The notes below the pieces were generated by a model. The model did no database searches. It worked only from the letters and a program-made list of their open reading frames with translations, and was not told where the DNA came from. DNA of 64,000 bases from Halapricum hydrolyticum (GTDB taxonomy: Archaea > Halobacteriota > Halobacteria > Halobacteriales > Haloarculaceae). The position numbers were made by a program, and so were the translations under genes. The DNA is taken from NCBI GenBank assembly GCA_025517565.1, contig JAOPKD010000003.1, positions 124,001-188,000 of the forward strand, in the 5' to 3' direction. Of this stretch, positions 1 through 7,847 are shown piece after piece. Each line of letters starts with the position of its first letter. The stretch's first letter is position 1.

Positions 1-1
1 C

Positions 2-421
2 CGCGGGCCCGACGCGGTTCTGGTCGGCGCGCTGCAGGGACTGGCGATTCTGCCCGGCGTCTCTCGATCGGGCGTGACCGCCGGCGCGTTGCTGCTGCGC
101 GGGTACGACGGGCCGACGTCGTTCCGATTGTCGTTTCTGCTGTCGATCCCGGCCGCGGTCGGTGGCGGCCTGCTCGCGTTCGCGGATACCGGTCTCGGCG
201 ACGTGACGCTGCTGGCCGCGGCGGTCGCGCTCGGCGCGGCCGCGACTGTCGGCTACGCGACTATCGACGCGCTCATGCGACTCGTCGAGCGCGTCTCCTT
301 CTGGGGCGTGTGTCTCGCGCTCGGTCTGTTGGCGATCGCAGGCGGGATCCTTGTCGACCCCGACGGGTTTCTGGGTGCCGTGGATTCGCTCGTCGGTGTG
401 TTCGCGCTGCTCGGGCGCTGA
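2..421 (+). CDS. uppP: UppP-family polyprenyl-diphosphate phosphatase (C-terminal part)
   Basis: The reading frame is open from the first bases, so the N-terminus lies outside the window. Near the left edge it reads GALQGLAILPGVSRSG, the phosphatase signature of the UppP/BacA family, followed by ARLG-like positions and four hydrophobic segments. Members are integral membrane enzymes that dephosphorylate polyprenyl diphosphate so the lipid carrier can be reused. In archaea the substrate is presumably dolichyl or other polyprenyl diphosphate (inference). It sits upstream of a sugar transferase that uses the same kind of carrier, which fits a surface-glycan locus. Confidence 0.85.
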   Translation, partial: RGPDAVLVGALQGLAILPGVSRSGVTAGALLLRGYDGPTSFRLSFLLSIPAAVGGGLLAFADTGLGDVTLLAAAVALGAAATVGYATIDALMRLVERVSFWGVCLALGLLAIAGGILVDPDGFLGAVDSLVGVFALLGR

Positions 422-563
422 TTTCGGTCTCTGCGTCGCGTCGGGGTTTCGTGACACGAACCGTCCGTAACCAGTGACACGAATATTATGGTTATTAAGT
501 CTTACATGATTGAACACTCAGTTCAACCGATCTGGCGGGCAGATACCTGGTCGACGAACGGGT

Positions 564-572
564 AGTTTTATT
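564..572 (+). promoter_or_regulatory. TATA-like box of the sugar transferase gene
   Basis: An AT-rich stretch (agttttatt) stands out in GC-rich DNA. Its centre lies about 30 nt before the ATG at 599, which is the spacing expected for a leaderless haloarchaeal transcript. Assignment is by position and composition only. Confidence 0.4.
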
Positions 573-598
573 GTCGATTCGATGTAACACACGTCCAG

Positions 599-2062
599 AT
601 GGTTACCGGTCACCGGTATCGGGCCGTGAGTGGGGCTGGCGTGGCGTTGCTCACAGTAGCGGCGGTGCTCGTGGCCAATACCGAGGGCGTCCAGAACGTC
701 GTGGTGTCGACGGTTCCAGTCGCCGAGCGACTGCGACCAGTGGTGCTGTCGGGCGAGGACCTGGTGTTCCGGCTCGTCCTCGTGACGGGCATCGTGACGG
801 CGTTGCTCGCCCCGCTGTACAAGCCCCGGCCGCGTCGCATCCTGAACACGATCTTCCGGGCCGAGCGTCGCGTCTTCGTGGCCGGGCTAGGGCTGGCGAC
901 GGTCGGGTACTTCGATCACTCCTCGCGCGTGCCGCGGGCGACGCTGCTGGTCACCTTCGGGCTCCTCGCGATCGCGATCCCGCTGTGGCTCGTGGCGATC
1001 CGCCACCGGCCGACCGACGACCCCGAGCGCGCGCTCATCATCGGCGACGATCCCGTCGAGATCGGTCGCATTACCTCGGCGATCGACGCGCCCATCGTCG
1101 GCTATGTCGCGCCGCCGACGCCCTACTCGACCGGGAACGGTGACGACGACGGGATGGCCGTTGCGGCGACCGACGGTGCCGGGCTCGTCCGCGAGCGACC
1201 GGCCGCCGGGGTCAACGTGTCGTATCTCGGCGGGCTCTCCCGGCTCGAGTCGATATTCGTCGATTACGACGTCGACACCGCCGTCTTCGCGTTCAACGAG
1301 ACCGATCGCGAGGAGTTCTTCGGCGTACTCGCGACTTGCCACGAGTTCGGCGTCGACGCGAAGATCCACCGCGAGAAGGCCGATACCGTCCTCGTCTCGG
1401 ACACGCCCGGCCAGGAGATCCTCGACATCGACGTCGAGCCCTGGGACTGGCAGGATCGGGTCGTCAAGCGCGCCTTCGACGTCGCGTTCGCCGGGTTCGG
1501 ACTGCTGGTGGCGTCGCCGTTGCTGGCCCTGATCGCCGTGGCGATCAAGCTCGACAGTCCCGGGCCCGTGTTCTACAGCCAGGAACGAACCGCGGAGTTC
1601 GGCGAGACCTTCACCGTGTACAAGTTCCGGAGTATGATTCCGGACGCGGAATCCAAGACCGGCGTGAAGCTGAGTGAAGAGGACGCCGGCGGGCGCGACC
1701 CGCGCGTAACTCGTGTCGGTCGGATCCTTCGCAAGACTCACTTCGACGAGATCCCGCAGCTGTGGTCGATTCTCGTCGGCGACATGAGCGTCGTCGGGCC
1801 GCGCCCCGAGCGCCCGGAACTCGACGAAGATATCGAACGCGAAGAAGGCGTCACGGACTGGCGTCGTCGCTGGTTCGTCCGGCCTGGATTGACTGGACTG
1901 GCCCAGATCAACGACGTGACGGGCCACGAACCGGAACAGAAGCTCCGCTACGACGTGGAGTACATCCGACGGCAGTCGTTCCGGGTCGACGTCGCGATCG
2001 TCATCCGACAGATCTGGAAGGTGCTGGGTGACCTGGTGGAAACTGTTCTGGGTCGAGACTAG
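599..2062 (+). CDS. Polyprenyl-phosphate sugar-1-phosphate transferase (WbaP/ExoY-type)
   Basis: This 487-residue membrane protein has several hydrophobic segments in residues 1-140, a central nucleotide-binding-like region (ALIIGDDPVEIG), and a C-terminal bacterial sugar-transferase domain from about residue 285. That domain shows KRAFDVAFAG, SPGPVFYSQER, YKFRSM, DEIPQLWSIL and GDMSVVGPRPE, all typical of the family. Enzymes of this kind transfer a sugar phosphate from a nucleotide sugar to a lipid carrier, starting a polysaccharide or glycoprotein glycan. The ATG at 599 has a TATA-like box at leaderless spacing. The sugar donor cannot be read from the sequence. Its glycan neighbours continue only beyond the inserted toxin-antitoxin island, from 6.2 kb on. 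Confidence 0.9.
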   Translation: MVTGHRYRAVSGAGVALLTVAAVLVANTEGVQNVVVSTVPVAERLRPVVLSGEDLVFRLVLVTGIVTALLAPLYKPRPRRILNTIFRAERRVFVAGLGLATVGYFDHSSRVPRATLLVTFGLLAIAIPLWLVAIRHRPTDDPERALIIGDDPVEIGRITSAIDAPIVGYVAPPTPYSTGNGDDDGMAVAATDGAGLVRERPAAGVNVSYLGGLSRLESIFVDYDVDTAVFAFNETDREEFFGVLATCHEFGVDAKIHREKADTVLVSDTPGQEILDIDVEPWDWQDRVVKRAFDVAFAGFGLLVASPLLALIAVAIKLDSPGPVFYSQERTAEFGETFTVYKFRSMIPDAESKTGVKLSEEDAGGRDPRVTRVGRILRKTHFDEIPQLWSILVGDMSVVGPRPERPELDEDIEREEGVTDWRRRWFVRPGLTGLAQINDVTGHEPEQKLRYDVEYIRRQSFRVDVAIVIRQIWKVLGDLVETVLGRD

Positions 2063-2282
2063 GTGCTGTCAGCTACCAACGATATAGCTGATGTTCTCAT
2101 AGCTCTCACCGCTGTCTTGTTGGTGTTGGTGAATATCTCTTTTCTACTTCTCGTCGGGTTTCTCAGCTGTAAGCTTCTGTCTACTGTCATCCGGCAAATC
2201 TGGACGGGTGTATCGAACGGCACAGCTTTCCCATACTGGATACAGCGTAAGGAATTTCCGCATCGATGCCGGACGTTCTCGT

Positions 2283-2633
2283 ATGAGCAAAAACCGTGAC
2301 GAGAAGGGGCAGTTCACCGAGCAGGTCACGCTTGCAGACGTACTCGAGGTGTTCGAAACAGTTGACGGCCCCGTCGTCACGTCCGGTGACGTCGCCACTG
2401 TCACCGGTTGTTCGCGGGACTCCGCCCGTCGGAAACTCGATCGGCTGCACGATCAGGGCCGGGTCGGACGTCGGAAAACGTCCGGGCGCATCGTCTACTG
2501 GCGGCGCGAAGACGCCGATCCGAATCCGGTCGATCCCGACGATCCGATCTTCGTCGACCGTCCAGTGATCTCCTCGGGACGTGAGAACCTCTCCGAGCAG
2601 GTCGACGATCTTCTCTACGGGGCTGACTCGTGA
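2283..2633 (+). CDS. Winged-helix antitoxin-like DNA-binding protein (VapB role)
   Basis: This is a protein of about 116 residues when read from the ATG at 2283; a longer in-frame extension to 2208 looks spurious. The core (TSGDVATVTGCSRDSARRKLDRL, shown here in part) is a winged helix-turn-helix, followed by a wing-like GRRKTSGRIVYW. The C-terminal tail (ENLSEQVDDLLYG) could be the toxin-binding part. It overlaps the following PIN gene by 4 nt (GTGA). It is therefore likely the antitoxin and autorepressor of that toxin. The pairing is inferred from gene order. Confidence 0.7.
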   Translation: MSKNRDEKGQFTEQVTLADVLEVFETVDGPVVTSGDVATVTGCSRDSARRKLDRLHDQGRVGRRKTSGRIVYWRREDADPNPVDPDDPIFVDRPVISSGRENLSEQVDDLLYGADS

Positions 2634-3076
2634 GCGAGCCGCGGCCGCTGTTCGTCGATACGAACGCGTTCGTGGCGCTGTTCGACGCAGACGATGTACA
2701 TCACGACCGCGCGACGAGCGTGATAGACGGGATTCGGGATCGAAATCTGCCCTATGGGCCGATCTTCACGAGCAGATACGTGCTCTCAGAGACGGCGACG
2801 ACATTGCTGTACGGTGTCGGTCACCGCGCAGCTGCCGAGGCACTCCGAACGATCCGGGCGTCGTCGACGTTCAACGTCCTTGAGGTCACTGCTTCGCTGT
2901 TCGAACGAACTGTCGAGCAGTTCACTGCGTATGATGATCAGCAGATTTCGTTCGTCGACCACCTCAATGCAGTCCTCAGCGACGAATTCGATATCGAGTA
3001 CATCTTCGCGTTCGAAGACGACTTCCGAACGCTGGGATTGACACGCGTGCCGGTCGATACCGGCGACGCGATGTGA
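2630..3076 (+). CDS. PIN-domain toxin, VapC family
   Basis: 148 residues with GTG start. The PIN-fold acidic residues are present: FVDTNAFVALFD near the start, ETATTLLYG in the middle, SFVDHLNAVLSDE and FAFEDDFRTLG near the end. VapC toxins are Mg-dependent endoribonucleases that cut tRNA or rRNA and are neutralised by the cognate antitoxin encoded just upstream. All four acidic positions appear intact, so it should be active. The two genes are translationally coupled. Confidence 0.85.
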   Translation: MSEPRPLFVDTNAFVALFDADDVHHDRATSVIDGIRDRNLPYGPIFTSRYVLSETATTLLYGVGHRAAAEALRTIRASSTFNVLEVTASLFERTVEQFTAYDDQQISFVDHLNAVLSDEFDIEYIFAFEDDFRTLGLTRVPVDTGDAM

Positions 3077-3105
3077 GCCAGAGCTTACGGATAACCGAGG
3101 AAAAA

Positions 3106-3136
3106 GTCTCGCACTTCAGCGCGGGAAGAAGTCAAG
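3106..3136 (+). repeat. Relic of an IS200/IS605-type right-end hairpin
   Basis: The segment gtctcgcacttcagcgcggg followed by aagaagtcaag resembles the short hairpin (cg-acttca-cg, then gaggatgtc-like tail) that ends many haloarchaeal tnpB elements. It is degenerate and stands about 235 bp before an intact tnpB, so it is probably a remnant of an earlier element. Assignment is from recalled consensus, not alignment. Confidence 0.4.
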
Positions 3137-3236
3137 CGACCACGGTCGTCGATCTCGACTGATCCGTACTCCTCGGCTGTACTCCCGTCAGCACTACTCA
3201 TTGGCTCTCCCTAATATTCAGCGGTTACAAGGCGGA

Positions 3237-3289
3237 GCCTCCGGCCTCAAGGAGTGAGCGAAGCGAACGAGTAGGCCGGAGAGGAAGCC
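3237..3289 (+). repeat. Imperfect inverted repeat, IS605-end-like hairpin
   Basis: The arms gcctccggcct and aggccggagaggaagc form a long stem around a loop carrying gtgagcgaagcgaacgag. This is the type of structure found at right ends and in guide RNAs of haloarchaeal tnpB elements. It lies upstream, not downstream, of the tnpB at 3370, which suggests stacked insertions. An alternative is an unrelated haloarchaeal intergenic palindrome. Confidence 0.45.
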
Positions 3290-3369
3290 GACACCATAGA
3301 CAACCAACCCACGCTACTATACCAGTCTGACTCCCAATTATTAAGGACCCACAAGAACACATCTGAATT

Positions 3370-4617
3370 ATGGAGGTCCGACGTACTGCACCGGTCAAAC
3401 TCGTCGTCCCCGACGAGTACCATGATGACCTCCATGAAACCGCAGACCAATTCCGCTACTGTGCGAACCAAGCCAGTGACTACTGCTGGGACAACACCAG
3501 TTACAAGAACTGTGTTACGTCAAACAGCAAAGCGAGAGACGCGCTCTACGACCGACTCAAGGATGAAACAGACCTCAATGCGAATCTCGTCCAAGAAGCC
3601 ATCCGGCGTGCCGTCCACGCTGTTGACAGCGGAGTAGACCGCTGGAAAAAGGGTAAACGGACGAACAAGCCGGAGTTCACCTCGTGGAGTATCGTGTTTG
3701 ACAAACGAAGTGCGACGTTCTACCGGAACAAAATTTCACTCGCCACAGTCAACGGACGAGTCGAGTTCGAGTTTGAACTGCCGGCAGACAGTCCAACACC
3801 CTACGAGGAATACGTCTTGTCTGAAGACTACGAGTTTCGGACGAGTACACTCCAGTACGACCAAGCCAGCAACGAGTTCTATTTCCACGTCACAACACGG
3901 AAAGTGGACGACGATGGCGAGGCTGTTGAAATCGAGGTTTCGGACGATACCGGGCACCAAACAGTCCTCGGTATCGACCTCGGCGTGAACAGTCTCGCCG
4001 TCGCCTCAACCGGCACGTTCTGGAGCGGTGACGAGTACGACCACTGGATTCACGAGTTCGAAAAACGTCGGGCAGAGATGCAACAGCGTGGCACCCAAGC
4101 CGCCCACAACGCATTACTCCGGCTTGGAAAGCGTGAGCGTGCATGGCGGAAACAGTACATCCACACTGTCGCCAACGAAATCGTTGACGAAGCGGTTGCC
4201 CACGACTGTGATGTAATCGTGTTCGAGGATTTGACCGATATCCGAGAGCGCCTTCCACACGCTGACTGGCATCATATGTGGGCGTTTCGTCGGCTTGTCG
4301 AGTACGTTGAGTACAAAGCTCCAGAACAGGGTGTCGCGGTTGAACAGGTTGACCCAGACCATACGAGTCAACGCTGTTCACGCACTGATTGTGGCTTCAC
4401 GCATGAGGATAATCGTGACGGTGAGCAGTTCAAGTGCCTGAAATGCGGCTACGAGGTCAATGCGGATTATAATGGTGCGAAGAATATCGCGTTGCGGTAT
4501 ATGCGCAAGCGGACACATAGCCTGCGTTCCTCGCCCATGTCGGGGAGCGCAGACGCACCAGTAGACGTGCGTATAACTGGTGGGACGCTGAACGGCAACG
4601 GCTATCAATCGGTTTGA
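3370..4617 (+). CDS. tnpB: TnpB, RNA-guided nuclease of an IS1341-type element
   Basis: 415 residues, the usual length for haloarchaeal TnpB. The RuvC-like catalytic acids are visible: D203 in GIDLGVNS, E286 in VFEDLTD and D366 in NADYNGAKN. A zinc ribbon lies between the last two (CSRTDC and CLKC); its first knuckle is C-x4-C rather than the usual C-x2-C. TnpB proteins are guide-RNA-directed DNA nucleases that help the transposon persist. No tnpA transposase is present, so the element would need one in trans. The 3' flank has a strong hairpin expected of the element end and guide RNA. Base composition is clearly lower in GC than neighbouring housekeeping genes. Confidence 0.9.
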   Translation: MEVRRTAPVKLVVPDEYHDDLHETADQFRYCANQASDYCWDNTSYKNCVTSNSKARDALYDRLKDETDLNANLVQEAIRRAVHAVDSGVDRWKKGKRTNKPEFTSWSIVFDKRSATFYRNKISLATVNGRVEFEFELPADSPTPYEEYVLSEDYEFRTSTLQYDQASNEFYFHVTTRKVDDDGEAVEIEVSDDTGHQTVLGIDLGVNSLAVASTGTFWSGDEYDHWIHEFEKRRAEMQQRGTQAAHNALLRLGKRERAWRKQYIHTVANEIVDEAVAHDCDVIVFEDLTDIRERLPHADWHHMWAFRRLVEYVEYKAPEQGVAVEQVDPDHTSQRCSRTDCGFTHEDNRDGEQFKCLKCGYEVNADYNGAKNIALRYMRKRTHSLRSSPMSGSADAPVDVRITGGTLNGNGYQSV

Positions 4618-4645
4618 TAGGTGATTGCCGGGAGTCCACATCAAA

Positions 4646-4697
4646 GCCCCTCCCTCAAGAACTGAGGCGTTTACGCCGAGGGAGTAGGGAGGGGTAG
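4646..4697 (+). ncRNA. Right-end hairpin / presumptive guide (omega) RNA 3' portion of the tnpB element
   Basis: The arms gcccctccctc and gagggagtagggaggggtag pair over about ten bases around an inner small hairpin (ggcg-ttta-cgcc). TnpB guide RNAs are normally encoded over the tnpB 3' end and the right end of the element, so this hairpin is probably its scaffold part. The guide would then derive from the bases just beyond about 4697. RNA production is inferred, not shown. Confidence 0.5.
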
Positions 4698-4711
4698 TTT
4701 ACAGGTTACAA

Positions 4712-4792
4712 TTGGATCACTCTACACGGGAGAGGAAGTCAATTCATCGCTCGATGTGTCCCGGCTTGATCGCAACGACGTCGGCGTCAGCC
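4712..4792 (-). pseudogene. HepT (HEPN toxin) 5' remnant
   Basis: On the minus strand an ATG at 4792 overlaps the end of the MNT gene and encodes MADADVVAIKPGHIER, then a TGA; reading on gives IDFLSRVE and further stops. This matches the usual N-terminus of HepT toxins, which sit next to MNT antitoxins. A nonsense codon (in a position where Cys is common) and loss of everything beyond about codon 30 leave only a stub, cut off next to the right end of the tnpB element. The toxin is therefore dead while its antitoxin remains. Confidence 0.55.
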
Positions 4793-5212
4793 ATGGAGTC
4801 CCTCCTCGGCGATCCGGTCGATCACTTCGCGCTGCCGTCCGTCGATCCGATCGGACTCCTCTTCGTATCTGCGTTCGATACGCACCCTGTAGTCTCGAAA
4901 CCGGCTGTCGTCACCACAGACGAACTCCCCGGTGACCGCTTTGTATGCGACTTTCAGAGGGAGTTCTTCGACATCGGAAATATCGACGAACGGCGCGTCG
5001 GGATCCTGTGCGTGCCCGGAGAGCTGATATCGCTTCCGGAACCGCTCGCCAGCCGACAGCCGATCGACGAATTTGATCGCCAGATCGAGATCGGAGCCTT
5101 CTGTGGGATTGCCGTCGACGTACGAACCGAACGCGAGCGCGAATTCGACCGCCGGATCAGAACAGACTCCCTCTCTGACGGTATCCAGCATCACGTCACG
5201 TTCGTTCGGCAT
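4787..5212 (-). CDS. MNT-type nucleotidyltransferase antitoxin (MntA-like)
   Basis: 141 residues. The polymerase-beta-type signature GSYVDGNPTEGSDLDLAI is complete, with GSx...G and the DxD pair. Proteins of this family pair with HEPN toxins (HepT) and neutralise them by AMPylating the toxin. The gene overlaps the start of a HEPN stub downstream by 6 nt, the usual order, but the stub is broken, so this antitoxin is now an orphan. The remaining length and motif look functional. Confidence 0.8.
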   Translation of the reverse strand: MPNERDVMLDTVREGVCSDPAVEFALAFGSYVDGNPTEGSDLDLAIKFVDRLSAGERFRKRYQLSGHAQDPDAPFVDISDVEELPLKVAYKAVTGEFVCGDDSRFRDYRVRIERRYEEESDRIDGRQREVIDRIAEEGLHG

Positions 5213-5283
5213 ACGCGATGGTTCGCGCGTTCACGGCAAAAATGTTCTGTGGCTGTCGGTCTGGAAGCGGCGTGGCTCCGACC

Positions 5284-5330
5284 ATTGGTCCACTAACCAA
5301 TAGACTTATTGTATTGGTATGCGTACCAAT
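5284..5330 (+). promoter_or_regulatory. Two copies of an ATTGGT-N6-ACCAAT operator
   Basis: Perfect inverted repeats attggt/accaat with 6-nt spacers occur at 5284-5301 and 5313-5330, each followed by AGAC. They are 29 bp apart and end 8 nt before the ATG of the tumE-like gene at 5339. Two identical sites this close to a toxin-antitoxin start suggest autoregulation by the HTH antitoxin encoded downstream (inference). Confidence 0.65.
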
Positions 5331-5338
5331 AGACGAGG

Positions 5339-5677
5339 ATGGCCTCACTGACCGGCGATGATCTTGATAGGGTGAGCGAGGGGAGGAAGTACCCTGACGG
5401 GACTATCGTCCGTGTGTTCTGCATGCGGACAGATCGTGACGTATACCCGTCGGGGTGGGCCTGCAAGCTTCACTACGGCGCGACAGAGCCGGATCCTCCC
5501 CGCACACTTGCAGATGGGACGATTCGTCGGTACGACAACTCGCACGAGGACACCAAAGGCCACGAACTGCACGTCGCACCGGACCCCGAACCAGACATCA
5601 TCACGTTCCCCGGGATGGTCGAACTCTGGGAACGGTTCTGGAGCGAGATCCCGAAATCCGAGTTCGATGTCACGTGA
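5339..5677 (+). CDS. TumE-like (DUF6516-type) toxin
   Basis: 112 residues: a small basic/acidic mixed protein with YDNSHEDTKGHELHV, a histidine-rich signature I associate with TumE/DUF6516 toxins. It is followed 24 nt later by an HTH protein of the kind that serves as its antitoxin. The biochemical activity of the family is not obvious from sequence. The start at 5339 is set by the operator repeats immediately upstream. Family assignment is from recalled motif and gene order. Confidence 0.6.
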   Translation: MASLTGDDLDRVSEGRKYPDGTIVRVFCMRTDRDVYPSGWACKLHYGATEPDPPRTLADGTIRRYDNSHEDTKGHELHVAPDPEPDIITFPGMVELWERFWSEIPKSEFDVT

Positions 5678-5701
5678 GACCACTACACTACGGTGATATC
5701 C

Positions 5702-6151
5702 ATGCACGATACCACACCGCCGCTGCACCCAATGGAACGCGAACAGCTTCGGTCCGAATCAACCCTCGTCGTAACGGTGAAATCATCCAGTGAGTTCCAC
5801 GATGACGTCATCGACGGGATCGAGGCGCTCGAACGGGGCGACGCGGTGGATTCTCTACCGACGCTCTCGTTCACGAGCTACGACGACCTTATGGAGACGC
5901 TGACGCCGCGTGTACTCGATCTGATCGAGGCCATTCGTCGGGAAGAGCCATCCAGCATTAACGAGACAGCACGGGTCGTTGACCGGGACGTGAAGAACGT
6001 CCACGAGGAACTCAGTCGGCTTGCCCAACTCGGTATCATCTTCTTCGAAGAAGACGGCCAGAGCAAGCGCCCAGTCGTCTGGTTCGACAAACTCGTGATC
6101 AACCTTCCGTTTGATCCAGAGGGGAACGACACGGCAGCTGCTGCGCCCTGA
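5702..6151 (+). CDS. HTH antitoxin of the TumE-like module (HVO_A0114-type)
   Basis: About 149 residues from ATG 5702; a GTG at 5693 would add three residues. The C-terminal half holds a winged helix-turn-helix (INETARVVDRDVKNVHEELS, then LAQLGIIFFEEDG). The family, typified by haloarchaeal HVO_A0114-like proteins, commonly follows TumE-like toxins. It probably binds the paired palindromes at 5284-5330 and represses its own operon. Both genes look intact, making this one of the few complete modules in the island. Confidence 0.65.
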   Translation: MHDTTPPLHPMEREQLRSESTLVVTVKSSSEFHDDVIDGIEALERGDAVDSLPTLSFTSYDDLMETLTPRVLDLIEAIRREEPSSINETARVVDRDVKNVHEELSRLAQLGIIFFEEDGQSKRPVVWFDKLVINLPFDPEGNDTAAAAP

Positions 6152-6191
6152 TCCGATAGAAGTGCGAGTTTGATGGCAGTCTTTCGGACGC

Positions 6192-7106
6192 TCAAAACAG
6201 CGTCCGCAGTCCTTCTTCGAGGGATATCTTCGGTTCGTAGCCGAGTTGCTCCCGGGCACGCGTCACGTCGGCACAGCTGCGGTCGATGTCGCCGGGCCGG
6301 GGCTCGCCGTGGACGATCGGCGAGTCGGTGTCCGCGATCGACTGGACGGTCTCGGCGAGCGTCTGGATCGACGTCTCCGTGCCCGTGCCGATATTGTAGG
6401 CGGTTCCGACGGCGTCCGTGGTCGCGGCGAGGAGGTTCGCGCGGACGACGTCCTCGACGTGGACGAAATCCCGCGTCTGCGAGCCGTCGCCATCGACGGT
6501 GATCGGGTCGCCAGTCAGGGCTTGCTCGCGGAAGATGCTGATCACGCCGCTGTAGTCGCCGCCGGTCTGTCCGGGCCCGTAGACGTTGAAATACCGGAGT
6601 GCGACCGTGTCGAGTCCGTAGAGGTCGTGATAGGTGCGCACGTACTGGTCGGCCGCACATTTGTCGATGCCGTACGGTGAGGCGGGTGCTGTCGGTTCGG
6701 CCTCGTCGATCGGGACGCCCGTCGGCTCGCCGTAGATCGCGGCGCTGGACGCGAAGACGACGCGGGCGTCTTCCCGGCGTGCTGCTTCGAGGACGGCGAG
6801 CGTCCCGGTGAGGTTGACGTCCTGGCAGCGTTGGGGCTGGTCGATCGATTGCTGGACGCTGACGATCGCGGCCTCGTGGAAGATCACGTCTGCGTCTGCT
6901 GCCGCGTTTTTGAGGGTGTCGTCGTCCCGGACGTCGCCTTCGATGAACGTTGCGCCGTCCGGGACGTTCTCGCGTGAGCCTGACGAGAGGTCGTCGAGAA
7001 CGGTGACGTCGTTGTCTGTGGTGAGGGCGTCGGCGATGTGGCTGCCGATGAACCCGGCTCCGCCAGTGATCAGTATTGTTCGGCCAGTGAGGTCCGTCTC
7101 AGCCAT
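6192..7106 (-). CDS. NAD-dependent nucleotide-sugar epimerase/dehydratase
   Basis: 304 residues of the extended short-chain dehydrogenase fold. The Rossmann motif GGAGFIGSH is at residues 15-23, with a substrate-side SSAAIYGEP and the catalytic YGIDK. RYFNVYGPGQ and GDGSQTRDFVHV are typical of UDP-glucose 4-epimerases and related enzymes. It likely makes a nucleotide sugar (e.g. UDP-galactose or a uronic form) for the surrounding glycan pathway. Exact substrate is not readable. It stands alone between two toxin-antitoxin blocks, as if the glycan cluster was split by insertions. Confidence 0.85.
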   Translation of the reverse strand: MAETDLTGRTILITGGAGFIGSHIADALTTDNDVTVLDDLSSGSRENVPDGATFIEGDVRDDDTLKNAAADADVIFHEAAIVSVQQSIDQPQRCQDVNLTGTLAVLEAARREDARVVFASSAAIYGEPTGVPIDEAEPTAPASPYGIDKCAADQYVRTYHDLYGLDTVALRYFNVYGPGQTGGDYSGVISIFREQALTGDPITVDGDGSQTRDFVHVEDVVRANLLAATTDAVGTAYNIGTGTETSIQTLAETVQSIADTDSPIVHGEPRPGDIDRSCADVTRAREQLGYEPKISLEEGLRTLF

Positions 7107-7170
7107 CGTGTGTCAATGCAGGGTGATGTGGATAGGAAAGGCCTGCGGGTCGTGGCTACAAACAGTGTGA

Positions 7171-7605
7171 CTATGCGTCTTCGAGGTGTTCCTTCACTTC
7201 CTGAAGAAACATCACGAGCACTGGAAGTTCAGTTTGCAGGTGTTCGTACACTTCTGTGTCATCGATATCGTTCCCGTATTGGTAGACGAGGATGTTCGAA
7301 ACCCGGCGGCCTGTTGCATCTTGTCACTTGTTTCCGACGAAAGAACACCCAGCTCGGAAAGGGTGGCGAACCGCTCGGCGTAGGTCTCAGGGCATCTGCA
7401 TCGAGTGTGCGAATCAAGAGCCCCGCAATGTCGATACAGGCTTCGATTGCGGTTTGGAACTCCCGCTCGACGATCGCGCGTTGTCCCGATCGGTTCGATA
7501 GGTTTCCGGGTCGAGCGCTCGCTTTTCGGCAAGCACAGAGATCGCTTCCTCGACGTGCGCGGCTTTCTCCACAATCCTGATCTCGATGTCGTCCGGAACC
7601 GTCAT
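7171..7605 (-). pseudogene. HepT-family HEPN toxin, frameshifted
   Basis: A HEPN toxin can be reconstructed only by switching frame several times: MTVPDDIEIRIVEKAAHVEE starts at 7605, then EREFQTAIEACIDIAG, then ETYAERFATLSELGVL, then FRNILVYQYGNDIDD and HLQTELPVLVMFLQEVKEHL. The HEPN catalytic region reads RNILVYQY, with Tyr where a His is common. At least three indels break it. Its start overlaps the MNT relic at 7602-7605, so this was once a HepT-MntA pair. Confidence 0.7.
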
Positions 7606-7847
7606 ACCTTGGCATCGAGCCGTTCGAGGATCGCATCGAATTGTTCCATCCGGTCGCTGTGCGTGTCATCGTCCGCTCGTTCGCGTGCGAACCGCTTGCG
7701 ATACGTGTCCACCGTCGATCGGTCACCGACGAGTACTGTCCCGTCTGTGAGCGCTGTTGCTCCCACTTCCGGGCGGATCGTCTCCAGATCGGCAACGTCG
7801 ACGGCGTCGGTTCTAAGGCTCAGTCGTCGTCCCGCTACGACCCCCAT
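7602..7847 (-). pseudogene. MNT antitoxin, N-terminally truncated
   Basis: The 81-residue ORF matches the C-terminal half of MNT antitoxins: DAVDVADLETIRPEVGATAL and the tail up to the HEPN overlap. The N-terminal nucleotidyltransferase motif (GSxxxG...DxDL) is absent because the preceding DNA is now the end of a relE gene. The deletion joined two modules, leaving 13 nt of overlap between relE and this fragment. It is unlikely to be catalytic. Confidence 0.65.

Noticed and set aside
2063..2299. 78-residue ORF with a hydrophobic N-terminal segment right after the sugar transferase
   Set aside because: Its codon use is unlike the neighbours, it overlaps the start of the antitoxin gene, and it matches no family I know; only the GTG start next to the stop and one hydrophobic stretch speak for it.
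4712..5296. 194-residue plus-strand ORF opposite the MNT gene
   Set aside because: It is the shadow of the MNT nucleotidyltransferase on the other strand and has no family pattern.
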